From positions 2,604,001 through 2,668,000 of the forward strand of contig NZ_CP039143.1 in the NCBI RefSeq assembly GCF_013343215.1: a stretch of DNA of 64,000 nt. Reading direction: 5' to 3'. This DNA is from Acinetobacter sp. 10FS3-1 (GTDB lineage Bacteria > Pseudomonadota > Gammaproteobacteria > Pseudomonadales > Moraxellaceae). Shown piece by piece: positions 46,808 through 57,757 of this stretch; the first letter of the stretch is position 1; the number at the start of each line of letters is the position of its first letter. The position numbers were made by a program, and so were the translations under genes. Under the pieces are notes generated by a model, which was not told the origin of the DNA, searched no databases, and saw nothing but the letters and a program-made list of their open reading frames with translations.

Positions 46808-49645
46808 ATGGATACGAGTGTGCTGCCGATTATTATATTGTTACCCTTAGTATTAGGCACAACCCTTGTCTCGTGGCTGAAGCAATTTTCCCGCGGGGTA
46901 ACGGCTTTAGGCGCAATTGGCGTCAGCCTGAGCAGTTTTCTACTCTTAGTGAGCCAGGCACCTGCAGTATTTAAGGGTGCCGTCATTACTCAAAGTTGGT
47001 CCTGGTTACCGCAACTCGGGATCGATTTCAGTTTCCGTCTGGACTCACTGGGCCTGCTCTTTTCCCTGTTGATTAGCGGTATTGGTACGCTGATCTACAT
47101 TTATGCCTACTACTATCTCAGCCCCAAAAATTCGCTCAGTAAACTGTACATCCTGCTCATGCTGTTTATGGCAGCCATGCTTGGTATTTCATTATCTAAT
47201 AATCTGCTGATTCTGCTGGTGTTCTGGGAAATGACCAGTATTTCCTCCTTCCTGCTGGTGGGTTACTGGAGCAATTACGAGGCGGCACAGCGCGGTTCAC
47301 GTATGGCGCTGACCATTACCGGTATGGGGGGTCTGGCCATGCTCGGTGGCTTTATCCTACTGGGTCAGATGACGGGAACTTATCAGATCGACCAGATTCT
47401 GACCATGACTGAGCAGATTCAGGCCCATCATTTATTCGTTCCCACCTTGTTGCTGATTCTGCTCGGCGCTTTTACCAAAAGTGCCCAGTTTCCATTTCAT
47501 TTCTGGTTACCGAATGCTATGGCCGCGCCTACACCGGTGTCTGCCTATCTGCATTCAGCGACGATGGTCAAAGCCGGGCTCTTTTTAATAGCACGTTTGT
47601 TGCCAATTTTTGCCGGAGCCGCGTTATTTCATAATATCGTGACCTTCGTTGGCCTGTTCACTTTGTTGATAGCGGCCTTCTTTGCCATTTTTAAAGAGGA
47701 CCTGAAAGGTCTGCTTGCCTATTCGACCATCAGTCATTTGGGCCTGATCATGTGTCTGCTCGGTATTGGCTCACCGCTGGCAGTGGCCGCCGCGATTTTC
47801 CATATTATCAACCATGCCACCTTTAAAGCAGCGCTGTTCATGATTGCCGGTATTATTGACCATGAGTCAGGCACGCGTGATTTGCGTAAACTATCCGGTT
47901 TATGGCAGCTGCTTCCCTTTAGCGCCACCCTGACAATGATCACGGCCGCTTCGATGGCAGGTATGCCTTTGACCAATGGTTTCCTGTCCAAGGAAATGTT
48001 CTTTACCGAACTGGTTTCGACCTTAAGTGGTCCGGTAATGGTGGTGTCAGCCATTGCTGCAACTCTGGCTGGTATTTTTGCAGTTGCTTATTCTATTCGT
48101 CTGGTACATGGCGTGTTCTTTGATGGGCCGCTCGGCCAGCAAGTACCGAATAAAACAGCGCATGAGCCACCTTTCGGTATGCGTGCACCAGCCACCTTAC
48201 TGGCCATCTTATGTATTCTGGTCGGGTTGCTGCCTGCTTTACTGGTTGAAAACATCGTCAATAGTACAGCGCGGGCTGCCACCCAGAACTTTGCATTTGA
48301 AGGAACCCATCTGGCCTTATGGCATGGTATTAACCTGCCGCTGTTCATGAGTCTAGTTGCCCTGATTGGTGGGGTAATCTTTTATTTTGCGCTGGCCAAA
48401 GGCGGTACCATTCGTGAAATTGATCTGGACCCGAAACTCGGCAGATTACAGGGCCGCATTCTCTTTGACCTGTTTCTGAAAAGCCTGTTATTAAATTCGC
48501 GCCGTTTCCGTCGCGCCACTGAAAATGGCAAGCTGCAAAGCTATCTCTTATGGATTATGCTGTTTACCACAACTCTGGTTGCCCTGCCCCTGATCGGCAA
48601 TGGCATCACTGCCGGTACGCGTGAACTGACGCATGCGCCTACCCTGGCGATTGTGTTGTGGCTATTACTCTTCTCGGCCTGCTGGATGATGCTGTGGTTT
48701 CATCATGAGCGGATCAAGGCGGTACTGATTAGTGGTGCGGTGGGTCTGGTTGTCACGATGGTCTTTATCGGCTTTTCGGCACCAGATTTAGCGCTCACCC
48801 AGATCACGGTCGATGTGGTCACTACGGTACTGCTACTCATGAGCCTGTCTTTATTACCTCAATTAACGCCGTATGAGTCCAGCATGTCTCGCCGCTGGCG
48901 CGATGCCATTATCGCCATTACAGGCGGTGTCGGCATTGCTGTCATTGCCTGGCTGATCTTAACCCGCGATCATAATTCATTGTCCTGGTTCTTCCTGCAA
49001 CAATCCATTCCTCTGGGCGGCGGTACTAATGTGGTCAATGTGATTCTGGTCGATTTCCGTGGGTTTGATACTTTCGGCGAAATTACCGTACTGGGTATTG
49101 CCGCCATTGGAGTGCTCAGCTTGATGGATGGCATGCGCGCGCATGGCGCTACCATGACCCAAGGCCTGACCTATCGCTTTAATCCGTCGCCTCTCATGCT
49201 ACGGATCACTGCATCCTGGATTTTACCGGTCGCACTGGTGATCAGCCTGTATATCTTCCTCAGAGGCCATAACCTGCCAGGGGGGGGATTTATTGCCGGT
49301 CTGGTAACCTCATTGGCCTTGATTATTCAGTATATTGCAATCGGTCAGGATCAGGCTGAAAAACTGCTGGGGGCTAAATCTGGACGTCTCTATGAAATCT
49401 GGATTGGTGTAGGCTTAACCATCGCCGGCCTCACCGGTGTGGCGGCCTGGTTCTGGTCACGCCCCTTCCTGACCAGTGCACATATTTATGTCTCGCCACC
49501 CATCTTGGGAGAAATGCATCTGGCTTCGGCGGCCCTGTTTGATGCCGGCGTATATATTACGGTGGTAGGTGCCACCATGCTGATGATCTCAGTTCTGGGC
49601 GACTCCCGCCACTCCAGCATGACCGGTCCGGTACCAAGAGGATAA
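46808..49645 (+). CDS. mrpA: Mrp-type Na+/H+ antiporter subunit A, fused A and B
   Basis: A 945-residue polytopic membrane protein, subunit A of the multi-component Na+(K+)/H+ antiporter (Mrp/Mnh/Pha/Sha). The N-terminal 500 residues are NuoL/ND5-like, with the conserved Glu in LVFWEMTSISSFLLVGYW, the lysine in GAFTKSAQFPFHFWLP and HSATMVKAG. A DUF4040 (MbhD-like) segment lies at about 620-690 (GFSAPDLALTQITVDVVTTV). The last 160 residues carry an MrpB domain (RGHNLPGGGFIAGLVTSL). Such an A-B fusion marks the six-gene Mrp operon type. No strong Shine-Dalgarno is seen. Confidence 0.95.
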   Translation: MDTSVLPIIILLPLVLGTTLVSWLKQFSRGVTALGAIGVSLSSFLLLVSQAPAVFKGAVITQSWSWLPQLGIDFSFRLDSLGLLFSLLISGIGTLIYIYAYYYLSPKNSLSKLYILLMLFMAAMLGISLSNNLLILLVFWEMTSISSFLLVGYWSNYEAAQRGSRMALTITGMGGLAMLGGFILLGQMTGTYQIDQILTMTEQIQAHHLFVPTLLLILLGAFTKSAQFPFHFWLPNAMAAPTPVSAYLHSATMVKAGLFLIARLLPIFAGAALFHNIVTFVGLFTLLIAAFFAIFKEDLKGLLAYSTISHLGLIMCLLGIGSPLAVAAAIFHIINHATFKAALFMIAGIIDHESGTRDLRKLSGLWQLLPFSATLTMITAASMAGMPLTNGFLSKEMFFTELVSTLSGPVMVVSAIAATLAGIFAVAYSIRLVHGVFFDGPLGQQVPNKTAHEPPFGMRAPATLLAILCILVGLLPALLVENIVNSTARAATQNFAFEGTHLALWHGINLPLFMSLVALIGGVIFYFALAKGGTIREIDLDPKLGRLQGRILFDLFLKSLLLNSRRFRRATENGKLQSYLLWIMLFTTTLVALPLIGNGITAGTRELTHAPTLAIVLWLLLFSACWMMLWFHHERIKAVLISGAVGLVVTMVFIGFSAPDLALTQITVDVVTTVLLLMSLSLLPQLTPYESSMSRRWRDAIIAITGGVGIAVIAWLILTRDHNSLSWFFLQQSIPLGGGTNVVNVILVDFRGFDTFGEITVLGIAAIGVLSLMDGMRAHGATMTQGLTYRFNPSPLMLRITASWILPVALVISLYIFLRGHNLPGGGFIAGLVTSLALIIQYIAIGQDQAEKLLGAKSGRLYEIWIGVGLTIAGLTGVAAWFWSRPFLTSAHIYVSPPILGEMHLASAALFDAGVYITVVGATMLMISVLGDSRHSSMTGPVPRG

Positions 49646-49649
49646 TAAA

Positions 49650-50015
49650 ATGATTAGCTTAGAACTTTTATTAGCTTCTGCGATCGGTCTGCTCACCGCT
49701 ACCGGTATTTACTTAATTCTGCGGGCACGTACTTTTCCGGTGGTACTGGGACTGGCCATGATCGGCTATGCCGTGAATATGTTCCTGTTTGCGATGGGAC
49801 GGATCCAAATGAATTCTCCCGCCGTCCTAACCACTGCCACGGAAGTGACCGACCCTCTGCCTCAGGCACTGGTATTAACGGCCATTGTCATCGGTTTTGC
49901 CACGACCGCCTTTATTGTTCAGCTCGCCCTGCGTAGCCGCTACGAATCAGGAACAGACCACGTTGATTCAAAAGAAGAAAGCTTGCAAGTTGATCCACGT
50001 GAGGATGAGCCATAA
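49650..50015 (+). CDS. mrpC: Mrp antiporter subunit C
   Basis: A 121-residue NuoK-like protein with three membrane helices and the conserved GLAMIGYAVNMFLF and PLPQALVLTAIVIGFATTAF segments. The C-terminus is acidic. Starts four bases after mrpA and ends one base inside mrpD. Confidence 0.95.
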   Translation: MISLELLLASAIGLLTATGIYLILRARTFPVVLGLAMIGYAVNMFLFAMGRIQMNSPAVLTTATEVTDPLPQALVLTAIVIGFATTAFIVQLALRSRYESGTDHVDSKEESLQVDPREDEP

Positions 50016-51823
50016 TGACTGAATTCCTCAATTTCTGGACTCAACATACCCCGATTTTCAGTATCCTTCTGCCGGCATTTACGGCATTTACTCTACTGCT
50101 TTTGGGCAACCCCGGTGCTGGTGCTCTGGCCACCGACTGGCGCCAGCCTTGGCGTCGCGGCATCAGCCATGTTTCCAGCCTGCTCGGCCTGGGGATTGCG
50201 ATCAGCTATCTGATCAGTAGCAGTCAGGGGGAAATCAGTGTTTATGCCTTAAGTGAATGGTCCGCACCTTTCGGTATTGTTCTTGTGCTGGATCAACTGT
50301 CTGCATTGATGCTGGTCATGACCTATGCCCTGGCCGTACCCATAGTCTGGTATGCCAGTCGCGGCTGGGATGCACGCGGACGCTATTTCCATACCATGGT
50401 GCACTTTTTGTTAATGGGCCTGAGTGGTGCATTTCTGACAGGTGACCTGTTTAACCTGTTTGTATTCTTTGAAATTCTGCTTATGGCCTCTTATGTCCTG
50501 TTGTTACATGGACAAGGTAAGGCACGTTTCCAGCTGGGCGTACATTATGTCGTCATTAACTTGCTGGCTTCGGCCATGTTCCTGATTGGACTGGGCATGA
50601 TTTATGGCAGTGTGGGCAGCCTGAATATGGCAGATGTTGCCCGCCTGATTCCCACCTTGGCAGAGGATGAGCATCAACTGGCTGTTGCCGGAGGATTGAT
50701 GCTGTTCGTGGTCTTCGGCATCAAGGCAGCCATGCTTCCACTTGGCTTCTGGCTGCCCAAAACCTATGCGGTTGCCACCACGCCTGTGGCCGCTTTATTC
50801 ACCATCATGACCAAAGTCGGGATTTATGCGATTTTGCGTATTAATGGCACCGTTTTTGATGATGAATATAGCCATCAGATTTTAATGAACTGCCTGCTGG
50901 TGATCGGTCTGATTACCTCAGTCTATGGGGTGATCTGCGCGATTGGCACAGAACGCTTACGCCGCTTTGTCGGCTTTATGGTGCTCTCTTCAATCGGCAC
51001 GATTCTGGTGGCAATTGCCATCAACACCACCGATGCCTGGGCAGGTGCGCTGTATTATACAGTGCACAGCACCTTGATCGGCGCAGCCTTTTATCTGTTG
51101 AGTGGCTGGATTACCTCGCAACGGGGCGAATTTAAAGATCATTTTAACATTGCCCCCAAGATGAAACAGCACAAGACTGTCTCTTTGACGTATTTCATTA
51201 TTGCTCTGATGATGGCAGGCTTACCGCCTTTTAGCGGCTTCTTTGGCAAAGTGTTTATCTTGCAGGCCTCTGCGGATTCACCTTATCAGATGATTATCCT
51301 CTTTACTATTTTACTGGTGAGCTTGCTGAGCATTCTGGCCTTTACCCGCGTAGGCTTTATTTTGTTCTGGCGTTCCATCCGCCCGGAAGATGATCCGGAT
51401 TCGCTGGATTTCAGTAAGTATGAGGCCCTGCCAAGCAAGGCACCACCACGTAATGATACAGTTATTTATCTGCTTCTGGCTGGCCTGATGGCTTATGTGG
51501 TTTTTGCTGCTCCCGTCTATCAATACAACTATCAGACTGCCGTACAGATCAAAAACAATCCTCTGTATGAGACAGCGCTACTGAAACGTGATGCTGAAGG
51601 CCAGTTTATCAGTGTACAGCCATACCGTTCAGATAATCTGCCAGAAACCAAATATGGGGGAGAAACCGCAGATCCGAATGCGCATTTGATTCCGTATGTG
51701 ATTTCAGAAGCGACTCTCGAAGGCGAACATATTTCCAAATTTAAGCAACAGCAGATTAATCAGCAGTATATTGAACAGTACAGCCATGATGATAATCAAC
51801 TCAAACCGGCGGAGGGACCCTAG
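50015..51823 (+). CDS. mrpD: Mrp antiporter subunit D
   Basis: A 602-residue NuoM/NuoN-like polytopic subunit. Conserved charged membrane residues are in NLFVFFEILLMASYVLLLHG and FGIKAAMLPLGFWLPKTY. The last 110 residues form a hydrophilic cytoplasmic tail of unusual length (PAEGP end). Start overlaps mrpC (TAATG). GAGGATGAGCC gives the ribosome binding site. Confidence 0.95.
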   Translation: MTEFLNFWTQHTPIFSILLPAFTAFTLLLLGNPGAGALATDWRQPWRRGISHVSSLLGLGIAISYLISSSQGEISVYALSEWSAPFGIVLVLDQLSALMLVMTYALAVPIVWYASRGWDARGRYFHTMVHFLLMGLSGAFLTGDLFNLFVFFEILLMASYVLLLHGQGKARFQLGVHYVVINLLASAMFLIGLGMIYGSVGSLNMADVARLIPTLAEDEHQLAVAGGLMLFVVFGIKAAMLPLGFWLPKTYAVATTPVAALFTIMTKVGIYAILRINGTVFDDEYSHQILMNCLLVIGLITSVYGVICAIGTERLRRFVGFMVLSSIGTILVAIAINTTDAWAGALYYTVHSTLIGAAFYLLSGWITSQRGEFKDHFNIAPKMKQHKTVSLTYFIIALMMAGLPPFSGFFGKVFILQASADSPYQMIILFTILLVSLLSILAFTRVGFILFWRSIRPEDDPDSLDFSKYEALPSKAPPRNDTVIYLLLAGLMAYVVFAAPVYQYNYQTAVQIKNNPLYETALLKRDAEGQFISVQPYRSDNLPETKYGGETADPNAHLIPYVISEATLEGEHISKFKQQQINQQYIEQYSHDDNQLKPAEGP

Positions 51824-52341
51824 TGGCTAAATCATTTTCGCAACGCTGGTTCCCCCACCCACTGGTTTCAGTGATTGTCGGGGTCAGCTGGATATTACTG
51901 GCACATAATTTCGAAGCAGCAACCCTGCTGAGCGCACTGGTTCTGGGGATCTTTATTCCACGCCTGATTGAACCTTTTATTGACCGTACCCCGAATATTC
52001 AGTGGATGCCGGCCATACGCCTGTTTTGGGTGGTAGTCTGGGACATTATTGTGGCCAATATTACTGTCGCCAAACTGGTGCTTGGCCCCACCAAAAACCT
52101 GCATCCCAAATGGTTTCGTGTACCTTTGGATACTGAACATGAAGAAGTCAATGCCCTGCTGGCCATGATTATTACCACAACGCCAGGTACGGTAACGGCC
52201 GGGATTGATCAGGATCGTGGTGATATTCTGGTACATGCACTCAGTACCCAAGATGAGGCGGCCGAAATTGAAACAATCAAGCAGCGTTATGAACAGCCGC
52301 TGATTCAAATTTTTAGTGCGCGCACAGGAGATAAAGCATGA
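51823..52341 (+). CDS. mrpE: Mrp antiporter subunit E
   Basis: A 172-residue protein with membrane helices in the first 80 residues and a cytoplasmic domain after. Conserved pieces are WVVVWDIIVANITVAKLVLG and ITTTPGTVTAGIDQDRGDILVHAL. The start is GTG, overlapping the mrpD stop by one base, with GGAGGG five bases before it. Confidence 0.94.
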   Translation: MAKSFSQRWFPHPLVSVIVGVSWILLAHNFEAATLLSALVLGIFIPRLIEPFIDRTPNIQWMPAIRLFWVVVWDIIVANITVAKLVLGPTKNLHPKWFRVPLDTEHEEVNALLAMIITTTPGTVTAGIDQDRGDILVHALSTQDEAAEIETIKQRYEQPLIQIFSARTGDKA

Positions 52342-52613
52342 CCATTTTGCCCTATGCACTTGCGATCTGCCTCGGTGCAATCACCATTTCGATGTTACTC
52401 TGCCTGTTCCGACTGATTATCGGACCTTCTATTGTCGATCGCCTGTTAGCACTGGATACGCTGTTCCTGAACGCGACCTGTCTGGTGGTGATCCTGGGCA
52501 TTTATTGGAGCAGCACCTTCCTGTTTGAAGGTGCCCTGCTGGTTGCCATGTTGGGCTTTGTTTCCACCGCCGCTCTGGCCAGCTATTTCACCACAGGCCA
52601 TGTGATCGACTAG
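52338..52613 (+). CDS. mrpF: Mrp antiporter subunit F
   Basis: A 91-residue protein with three membrane helices and the family motif RLIIGPSIVDRLLALDTL. It overlaps mrpE by four bases and has GGAG upstream of the ATG. Confidence 0.94.
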   Translation: MTILPYALAICLGAITISMLLCLFRLIIGPSIVDRLLALDTLFLNATCLVVILGIYWSSTFLFEGALLVAMLGFVSTAALASYFTTGHVID

Positions 52614-52623
52614 GAGTTTGGTT

Positions 52624-53022
52624 ATGAATCTGTTTCTCGAAATTCTGCTGTCAATTTTCTTGCTGATTGGTGCCTTCTTTATGCTGGTTGGCGGCATTGG
52701 TCTGGTCCGGCTGCCCGATTTGTTTATGCGCTTACATGCACCCACCAAATCCAGCACCTTGGGACTTGGCAGCTTTCTGATCGGCGCAATTATTTTTTCT
52801 GCCATTCATAGCCGTTTTGGTTTTGCAGAAGTTCTGATCACCCTGTTTGCGTTTATCACTGCGCCAGTGTCAGCCAACCTGATGGCTCAGGCCGCATTGC
52901 ATTTACGTTTACGCTCTATGAGTGGTGAGGTTCCTGAAACACTGGAACGTCCCCTGCCTTGGCAGCGTAGCCGTCGGCGTAGCTTTTATCACAAGAATCA
53001 AAATAAGCAGGATGAGTTTTAA
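52624..53022 (+). CDS. mrpG: Mrp antiporter subunit G
   Basis: A 132-residue protein with three membrane helices and the conserved GLVRLPDLFMRLHAPTKSSTL. AGGAG seven bases upstream selects the ATG at 52624 over an in-frame TTG six bases earlier. The C-terminus is basic. Last gene of the antiporter operon, followed by a terminator. Confidence 0.94.
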   Translation: MNLFLEILLSIFLLIGAFFMLVGGIGLVRLPDLFMRLHAPTKSSTLGLGSFLIGAIIFSAIHSRFGFAEVLITLFAFITAPVSANLMAQAALHLRLRSMSGEVPETLERPLPWQRSRRRSFYHKNQNKQDEF

Positions 53023-53061
53023 GCTGTGCTCTTCCTTCCACCATCATCATAATTTTGCAAT

Positions 53062-53089
53062 AAAAAAGCCACCCGAAGGTGGCTTTTTT
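53062..53089. terminator. Bidirectional intrinsic terminator
   Basis: AAAAAAGCCACC (53062-53073), CGAA loop, GGTGGCTTTTTT (53078-53089). It serves both the antiporter operon and the convergent rimP-nusA-infB-rbfA operon. Confidence 0.93.
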
Positions 53090-53106
53090 GATCTGCTCAA
53101 TTGAGC

Positions 53107-53511
53107 TTATTCATCATCTTTCTTGTCTTCGGCTGGAGGAAGATCCTTCACAGCTTCAGCAATCAGACCAAACATATAGTTGCCATAAGCATTGGTTTTG
53201 TCATAGTGAAAACGCAAACGTGGCGTTATACGGGTCTTGATACGACGGCTCAGTTCATGACGCAGGAAACCTGATGCCTTGTTCAGCACATCCAGAGTTT
53301 CCTTATTTGCAGCTTCACTTTGCTCATCGCCTAGTTCACGACCCATCACGGTGACATAAACTTCAGCATATCCTAAGTCTGGGCTCACTTTCACAGCCGA
53401 GATGGTCACCAGACCACCTAGGCGTGGATCTTTCAGCTCCTGACGAATTAGCTCAGACAACTCGCGCTGTACTGTATCCGCCATACGCTTCAGACGTTGA
53501 CTACCCGCCAT
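53107..53511 (-). CDS. rbfA: 30S ribosome-binding factor A
   Basis: A 134-residue KH-fold protein needed for late maturation of the 30S subunit and 16S rRNA 5' end. It shows QRELSELIRQELKDPRLGG, AEVYVTV and a C-terminal RITPRLRFHYD. Its start overlaps the infB stop by one base. Confidence 0.97.
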   Translation of the reverse strand: MAGSQRLKRMADTVQRELSELIRQELKDPRLGGLVTISAVKVSPDLGYAEVYVTVMGRELGDEQSEAANKETLDVLNKASGFLRHELSRRIKTRITPRLRFHYDKTNAYGNYMFGLIAEAVKDLPPAEDKKDDE

Positions 53512-56225
53512 TAAAGACTCCGTTTAATTAACTGGACATCATACACTTCGATCTTGTCGAGTGGTTTGATGTCTTTATAGCCTTTCACCGCAAGACCACA
53601 TTCCATACCGGCACGAACTTCTTCAACCACCTCTTTATAACGGCGCAGAGATTCAAGCTCGCCCTGGAAGACCACCACGTCATCACGAAGAACACGAATT
53701 GGCTTATTACGGTGCAAGACACCCTCAAGCACCATACAACCTGCGGCTGCACCGAATTTGCTTGAGTGGAATACTTCACGTACTTCAGCCACACCCAGAA
53801 TCGTTTCACGATGTTCAGGCGCAAGCTTACCGCTCATTGCAGCTTTGACATCATCAATCAACTGGTAGATCACGGAGTAGTAACGAATATCGATACTGTC
53901 TGCATCGGCCTTTTGGCGCGCACTTGCATCGGCACGCACATTAAAGCCGAGTAATACAGCTTCTGAAGACTCTGCCAGTGTAACGTCAGACTCAGTAATC
54001 GCACCCACACCCGAACCGATGATACGGACTTTCACTTCATCTGTTGCAAGTTCAGCCAGAGCCACATGCAACGCTTCTAAAGTACCGCGTACATCTGTTT
54101 TCAATACCACATTGACGATCGGCACATCTTTCTTGCCCATAGACGCCATGATATTTTCAAGACGCATAGCAGACTGACGCTCAAGACGTTTCTGACGTTC
54201 ACGGTCCATACGCGCATCGGCCACTTCACGTGCTTTCTTCTCATCATTCACGACCAGAACTTCGTCACCTGCCATTGGCGCTTCAGGAAGACCCAGGATT
54301 TCGACTGGAATCGACGGACCTGCCGATTTAACACGCTGTCCGTTTTCATCAACCATGGCACGAACGCGACCATAAGATGAGCCTGCCAGAACCAGATCAC
54401 CAACTTTTAAGGTACCGTTTTGAACCAGAATAGACGTTACTGCACCACGGCCCTTGTCTACACGTGCTTCAATTACTACCCCTTGCGCTGCACCTTCTTC
54501 AGATGCTTTCAACTCCAGGATTTCTGCCTGGATTGAAATCAGGTCAAGTAATTCATCGATTCCTGCACCGGTGTGCGCTGAAACCATCGCCACTGGTACG
54601 TCACCGCCCCACTGTTCAGGTACGATTTCTTTGGTGGTTAATTCGTTCAGTACGCGGTCCGGATCAGCCGAGTCTTTGTCCATCTTGTTGATGGCAACAA
54701 TGATTGGCGTACCGGCAGCACGTGCATGATCAATCGCTTCTGCAGTTTGTGGCATAACACCATCATCTGCTGCAACGACCAAGACCACAATATCCGTTGC
54801 CTTGGCACCACGTGAACGCATTGCAGTAAATGCTGCGTGTCCAGGAGTATCCAGGAAGGTAATAATGCCTTTATCTGTGGTGACATGGTATGCACCGATA
54901 TGCTGGGTAATCCCGCCAGCTTCACCCGAAGCTACTTTGGCACGACGAATACGGTCAAGCAGTGAAGTCTTACCATGGTCAACATGACCCATGATGGTAA
55001 CCACTGGTGGACGCGTAGTTTGTGCACCACGTGCTTCTTCAGCTGCTTCAAGCAGATTATCTTCTGCTTGCGTATCAGATACCAGAACTGGGTGATGCCC
55101 CATTTCTTCCACAATCAGCGCGGCAATTTCTTGCTCAATGGCTTGGTTTTGAGTTACCAGCTCACCCATTTTCATGAGTGATTTAATCACTTCGCGTACT
55201 TTAACTGCCATTTTTGCAGCCAAGTCAGCAACCACAATCGTTTCGCCAATTTCAACATCATAAATCTGTTTTTTAACTGGTTTTTCAAAGCCATGCTTGT
55301 TGGCCTGACTGGTTTTTAAACCACGTTTATGCTGGTTATGGCTGAAAGACTGCTCTTCCTGACCACGACGACCACCTTTTTTCGGCGCACGTGTATTCGT
55401 CGTGTTACTACCACGTTTAATTTCACGGTCTTCTTTGGCAAAAGAATCCTCATAGGCCTGACCGACTAAACCGGCAGCAAGCGGAGTGTCATCAATCACC
55501 CGAATTGTGGCTGTCGTATCTTCAGCAGAATACTTAGAAGCCATTTGACGCATTTGTTCAAGCGTACGCTGTTGTGCTTCTTCAGCTGCTTTACGACGTG
55601 CTGCTTCTTCAGTTGCTTTTAGCTGTGCAGCTTGCGCTTCACGAGCTTTTTTCTGCTCTGCTGTTTCAGACGGTTTAACCACTGCCTTCACAATCGGCTT
55701 ATTGGTCGATTTGCGTTTGACAACGACAGCTGCTTTAGGTGTTTCCTGTTTCTGATTTTCCTGTTTCTGAGCTGCACGCATTGCTTCCAATGCTTTGCTG
55801 GCATTGTTCACACCAGATTTTGCTGCTTCAACAGGTTTCTTCACTTGTGCTGTTTTCTGTTCAGCTTGCGCTTTGGCTTGCTGCTCAGCTTGAGCTTTGG
55901 CTAAAGCTTCTGCCTTGATTTGTTCCGGATCCGGCTTGACGAATGTATGCTTCTTGCGAACTTCTACATTAATGGTCTTCGCCTTACCTGAAGTACTTGC
56001 TACTTTAGCCGTACTGGTTGTTTTACGTTTCAACGTGATTTGTCCTGCATGGCCCTCTGAACCTTGTGTCTTTTTCACATGATTCATCAGGCTATCTTGT
56101 TGTTCGGCGGTAATAATATCGTCAGCTTTACGTTGTGGTAAACCTGCCTCACGAACCTGCTCTAGGAGCTTCTCAACTGGACGACCCACGCTGAGCGCTA
56201 ACTCTTTAATCGACTTGTTCGTCAT
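53511..56225 (-). CDS. infB: Translation initiation factor IF-2
   Basis: A 904-residue GTPase that brings fMet-tRNA to the 30S P site. The IF2 N-terminal domain (residues 1-50) is followed by a long charged Ala/Lys/Gln-rich linker. The G domain has G1 [13 protein letters not shown]3 [12 protein letters not shown] and G4 NKMDKDSAD; domains II-IV follow, with the fMet-binding C-terminal part near [16 protein letters not shown]. Internal start sites for shorter IF2 forms are possible. Located 12 bp after nusA. The four tRNA-fMet genes upstream supply its substrate. Confidence 0.98.
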   Translation of the reverse strand: MTNKSIKELALSVGRPVEKLLEQVREAGLPQRKADDIITAEQQDSLMNHVKKTQGSEGHAGQITLKRKTTSTAKVASTSGKAKTINVEVRKKHTFVKPDPEQIKAEALAKAQAEQQAKAQAEQKTAQVKKPVEAAKSGVNNASKALEAMRAAQKQENQKQETPKAAVVVKRKSTNKPIVKAVVKPSETAEQKKAREAQAAQLKATEEAARRKAAEEAQQRTLEQMRQMASKYSAEDTTATIRVIDDTPLAAGLVGQAYEDSFAKEDREIKRGSNTTNTRAPKKGGRRGQEEQSFSHNQHKRGLKTSQANKHGFEKPVKKQIYDVEIGETIVVADLAAKMAVKVREVIKSLMKMGELVTQNQAIEQEIAALIVEEMGHHPVLVSDTQAEDNLLEAAEEARGAQTTRPPVVTIMGHVDHGKTSLLDRIRRAKVASGEAGGITQHIGAYHVTTDKGIITFLDTPGHAAFTAMRSRGAKATDIVVLVVAADDGVMPQTAEAIDHARAAGTPIIVAINKMDKDSADPDRVLNELTTKEIVPEQWGGDVPVAMVSAHTGAGIDELLDLISIQAEILELKASEEGAAQGVVIEARVDKGRGAVTSILVQNGTLKVGDLVLAGSSYGRVRAMVDENGQRVKSAGPSIPVEILGLPEAPMAGDEVLVVNDEKKAREVADARMDRERQKRLERQSAMRLENIMASMGKKDVPIVNVVLKTDVRGTLEALHVALAELATDEVKVRIIGSGVGAITESDVTLAESSEAVLLGFNVRADASARQKADADSIDIRYYSVIYQLIDDVKAAMSGKLAPEHRETILGVAEVREVFHSSKFGAAAGCMVLEGVLHRNKPIRVLRDDVVVFQGELESLRRYKEVVEEVRAGMECGLAVKGYKDIKPLDKIEVYDVQLIKRSL

Positions 56226-56237
56226 ATACTACACCTC

Positions 56238-57722
56238 CTAGTTAAACCATGATTCGCGCGCTTTCATAATAAGTTGACCTGCTTTTTCGGCATCCAGACC
56301 GTCGATATCCGCGATATCATCGGTTGCCTGATCTGCAAGATCATCCACGGTTACCACACCACGAGCTGCGAGAGCCTGCGCGATCTCTGCTGTCATGCCT
56401 TCCATTGCAACAAGTTCTTCACTTGGCGCTTGTACGTTTTCTTGCTGTTGTAATGCATCAGCAAGTGCAAGTTCTTTCGCACGGCTTTGCAATAACTCAA
56501 CCAGCTCAGCATCCAGTTCGATTTCATCAAACGTTTCAGCAGGCACGTAAGCAATTTCTTCAAGCGAGGTGAAGCCCATTTCTACCAGCGCCATCGCCAA
56601 ATCTTCAGCAATATCCAGACGGGTAACAAACATGTCCAGGTATTTTTGTGCTTCGCTTTGTTGACGGGCGTAGTATTCTTCTTCCAGCATCATATCCAGC
56701 TTATAGCCAGTCAGTTCCGATGCCAGACGTACGTTTTGACCTTGTGAACCAATCGCACGGGCCAACTGGTCACTGGTTGCAAAAATAATATCGGCAGTAT
56801 GGGCATCTTCATCGATGACAATACTCGATACATCTGCTGGTTCCAATGCACTTGCGATATATTGCGCAGGATCATCCGACCAAACGACCACATCAATACG
56901 CTCGCCATTGAGCTCTTGCTGTACCGCCTGGATACGTGTACCACGCATACCAATACAAGCTCCCACCGGATCAATACGATGGTCATTGGTTTTCACTGCA
57001 ATTTTAGCACGGACACCCGGCTGGCGGGCTGCGGCCTTAATTTCAATAATTTCTTCCGTGATTTCCGGAATTTCTTTTTTCATCAGTGCGATCAGCATTT
57101 CTGGCTTAGCACGTGACAATAAAAGCTGTGCACCACGGCCTTCACGGTTCACATTATAAAGAATCGCATTTACGCGCTGCTTCGGACGCAGAATCTCCTT
57201 CGGAATCATTTCTTCACGCGCCAGATAAGCTTCTGCATTGTCACCGAGGTCAATGATAAAGCCATCTTTGGTTTGTTTTTTCACTTCACCATAGATAAGT
57301 TCACCGACTTTGGATTCATAGGCATCCGCCACCAATGCGCGTTCTGCTTCACGAATCTTCTGCACAATCACCTGCTTGGCAATCTGCGCGGCAATACGAC
57401 CGAAATCAATCGATTCAACTTCCAGTTCACGGATGTCACCAATCGACCATTTTGCAGGATCGACATCAGAAATCGCATCCTGGCAAGCCGGCATTTCATG
57501 ATCTTCATCTGCAACGACTTCCCATTGACGGAAAGTACGATAGTCACCGGTTTTACGGTCAATTTCCACACGAAGACGAGCTTCTTCCGAGTGAGTTCCC
57601 TCGTAGAATTTCTTCTTAGTCGCTGCAACCAAAGCTTGTTCTAGCGCTTCAAAAATTGCTTCACGACTTACACCTTTTTCGTTACTAACCGTTTCAACGA
57701 CGGTAAGAATTTCACGTGCCAT
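56238..57722 (-). CDS. nusA: Transcription termination/antitermination factor NusA
   Basis: A 494-residue RNA polymerase-binding protein. The N-terminal domain (residues 1-125) binds polymerase. It is followed by an S1 domain (YGEVKKQTKDGFIIDLGDNA), KH1 and KH2 domains (GACIGMRGTRIQAVQQEL, AIGSQGQNVRLASELTG), and two acidic C-terminal repeats with helix-hairpin-helix character (EGMTAEIAQALAARGVVTVD). Located 35 bp after rimP. Confidence 0.98.
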   Translation of the reverse strand: MAREILTVVETVSNEKGVSREAIFEALEQALVAATKKKFYEGTHSEEARLRVEIDRKTGDYRTFRQWEVVADEDHEMPACQDAISDVDPAKWSIGDIRELEVESIDFGRIAAQIAKQVIVQKIREAERALVADAYESKVGELIYGEVKKQTKDGFIIDLGDNAEAYLAREEMIPKEILRPKQRVNAILYNVNREGRGAQLLLSRAKPEMLIALMKKEIPEITEEIIEIKAAARQPGVRAKIAVKTNDHRIDPVGACIGMRGTRIQAVQQELNGERIDVVVWSDDPAQYIASALEPADVSSIVIDEDAHTADIIFATSDQLARAIGSQGQNVRLASELTGYKLDMMLEEEYYARQQSEAQKYLDMFVTRLDIAEDLAMALVEMGFTSLEEIAYVPAETFDEIELDAELVELLQSRAKELALADALQQQENVQAPSEELVAMEGMTAEIAQALAARGVVTVDDLADQATDDIADIDGLDAEKAGQLIMKARESWFN

Positions 57723-57757
57723 AAGTCACCTATTTGTTCAGATTCTTATTGATTTGA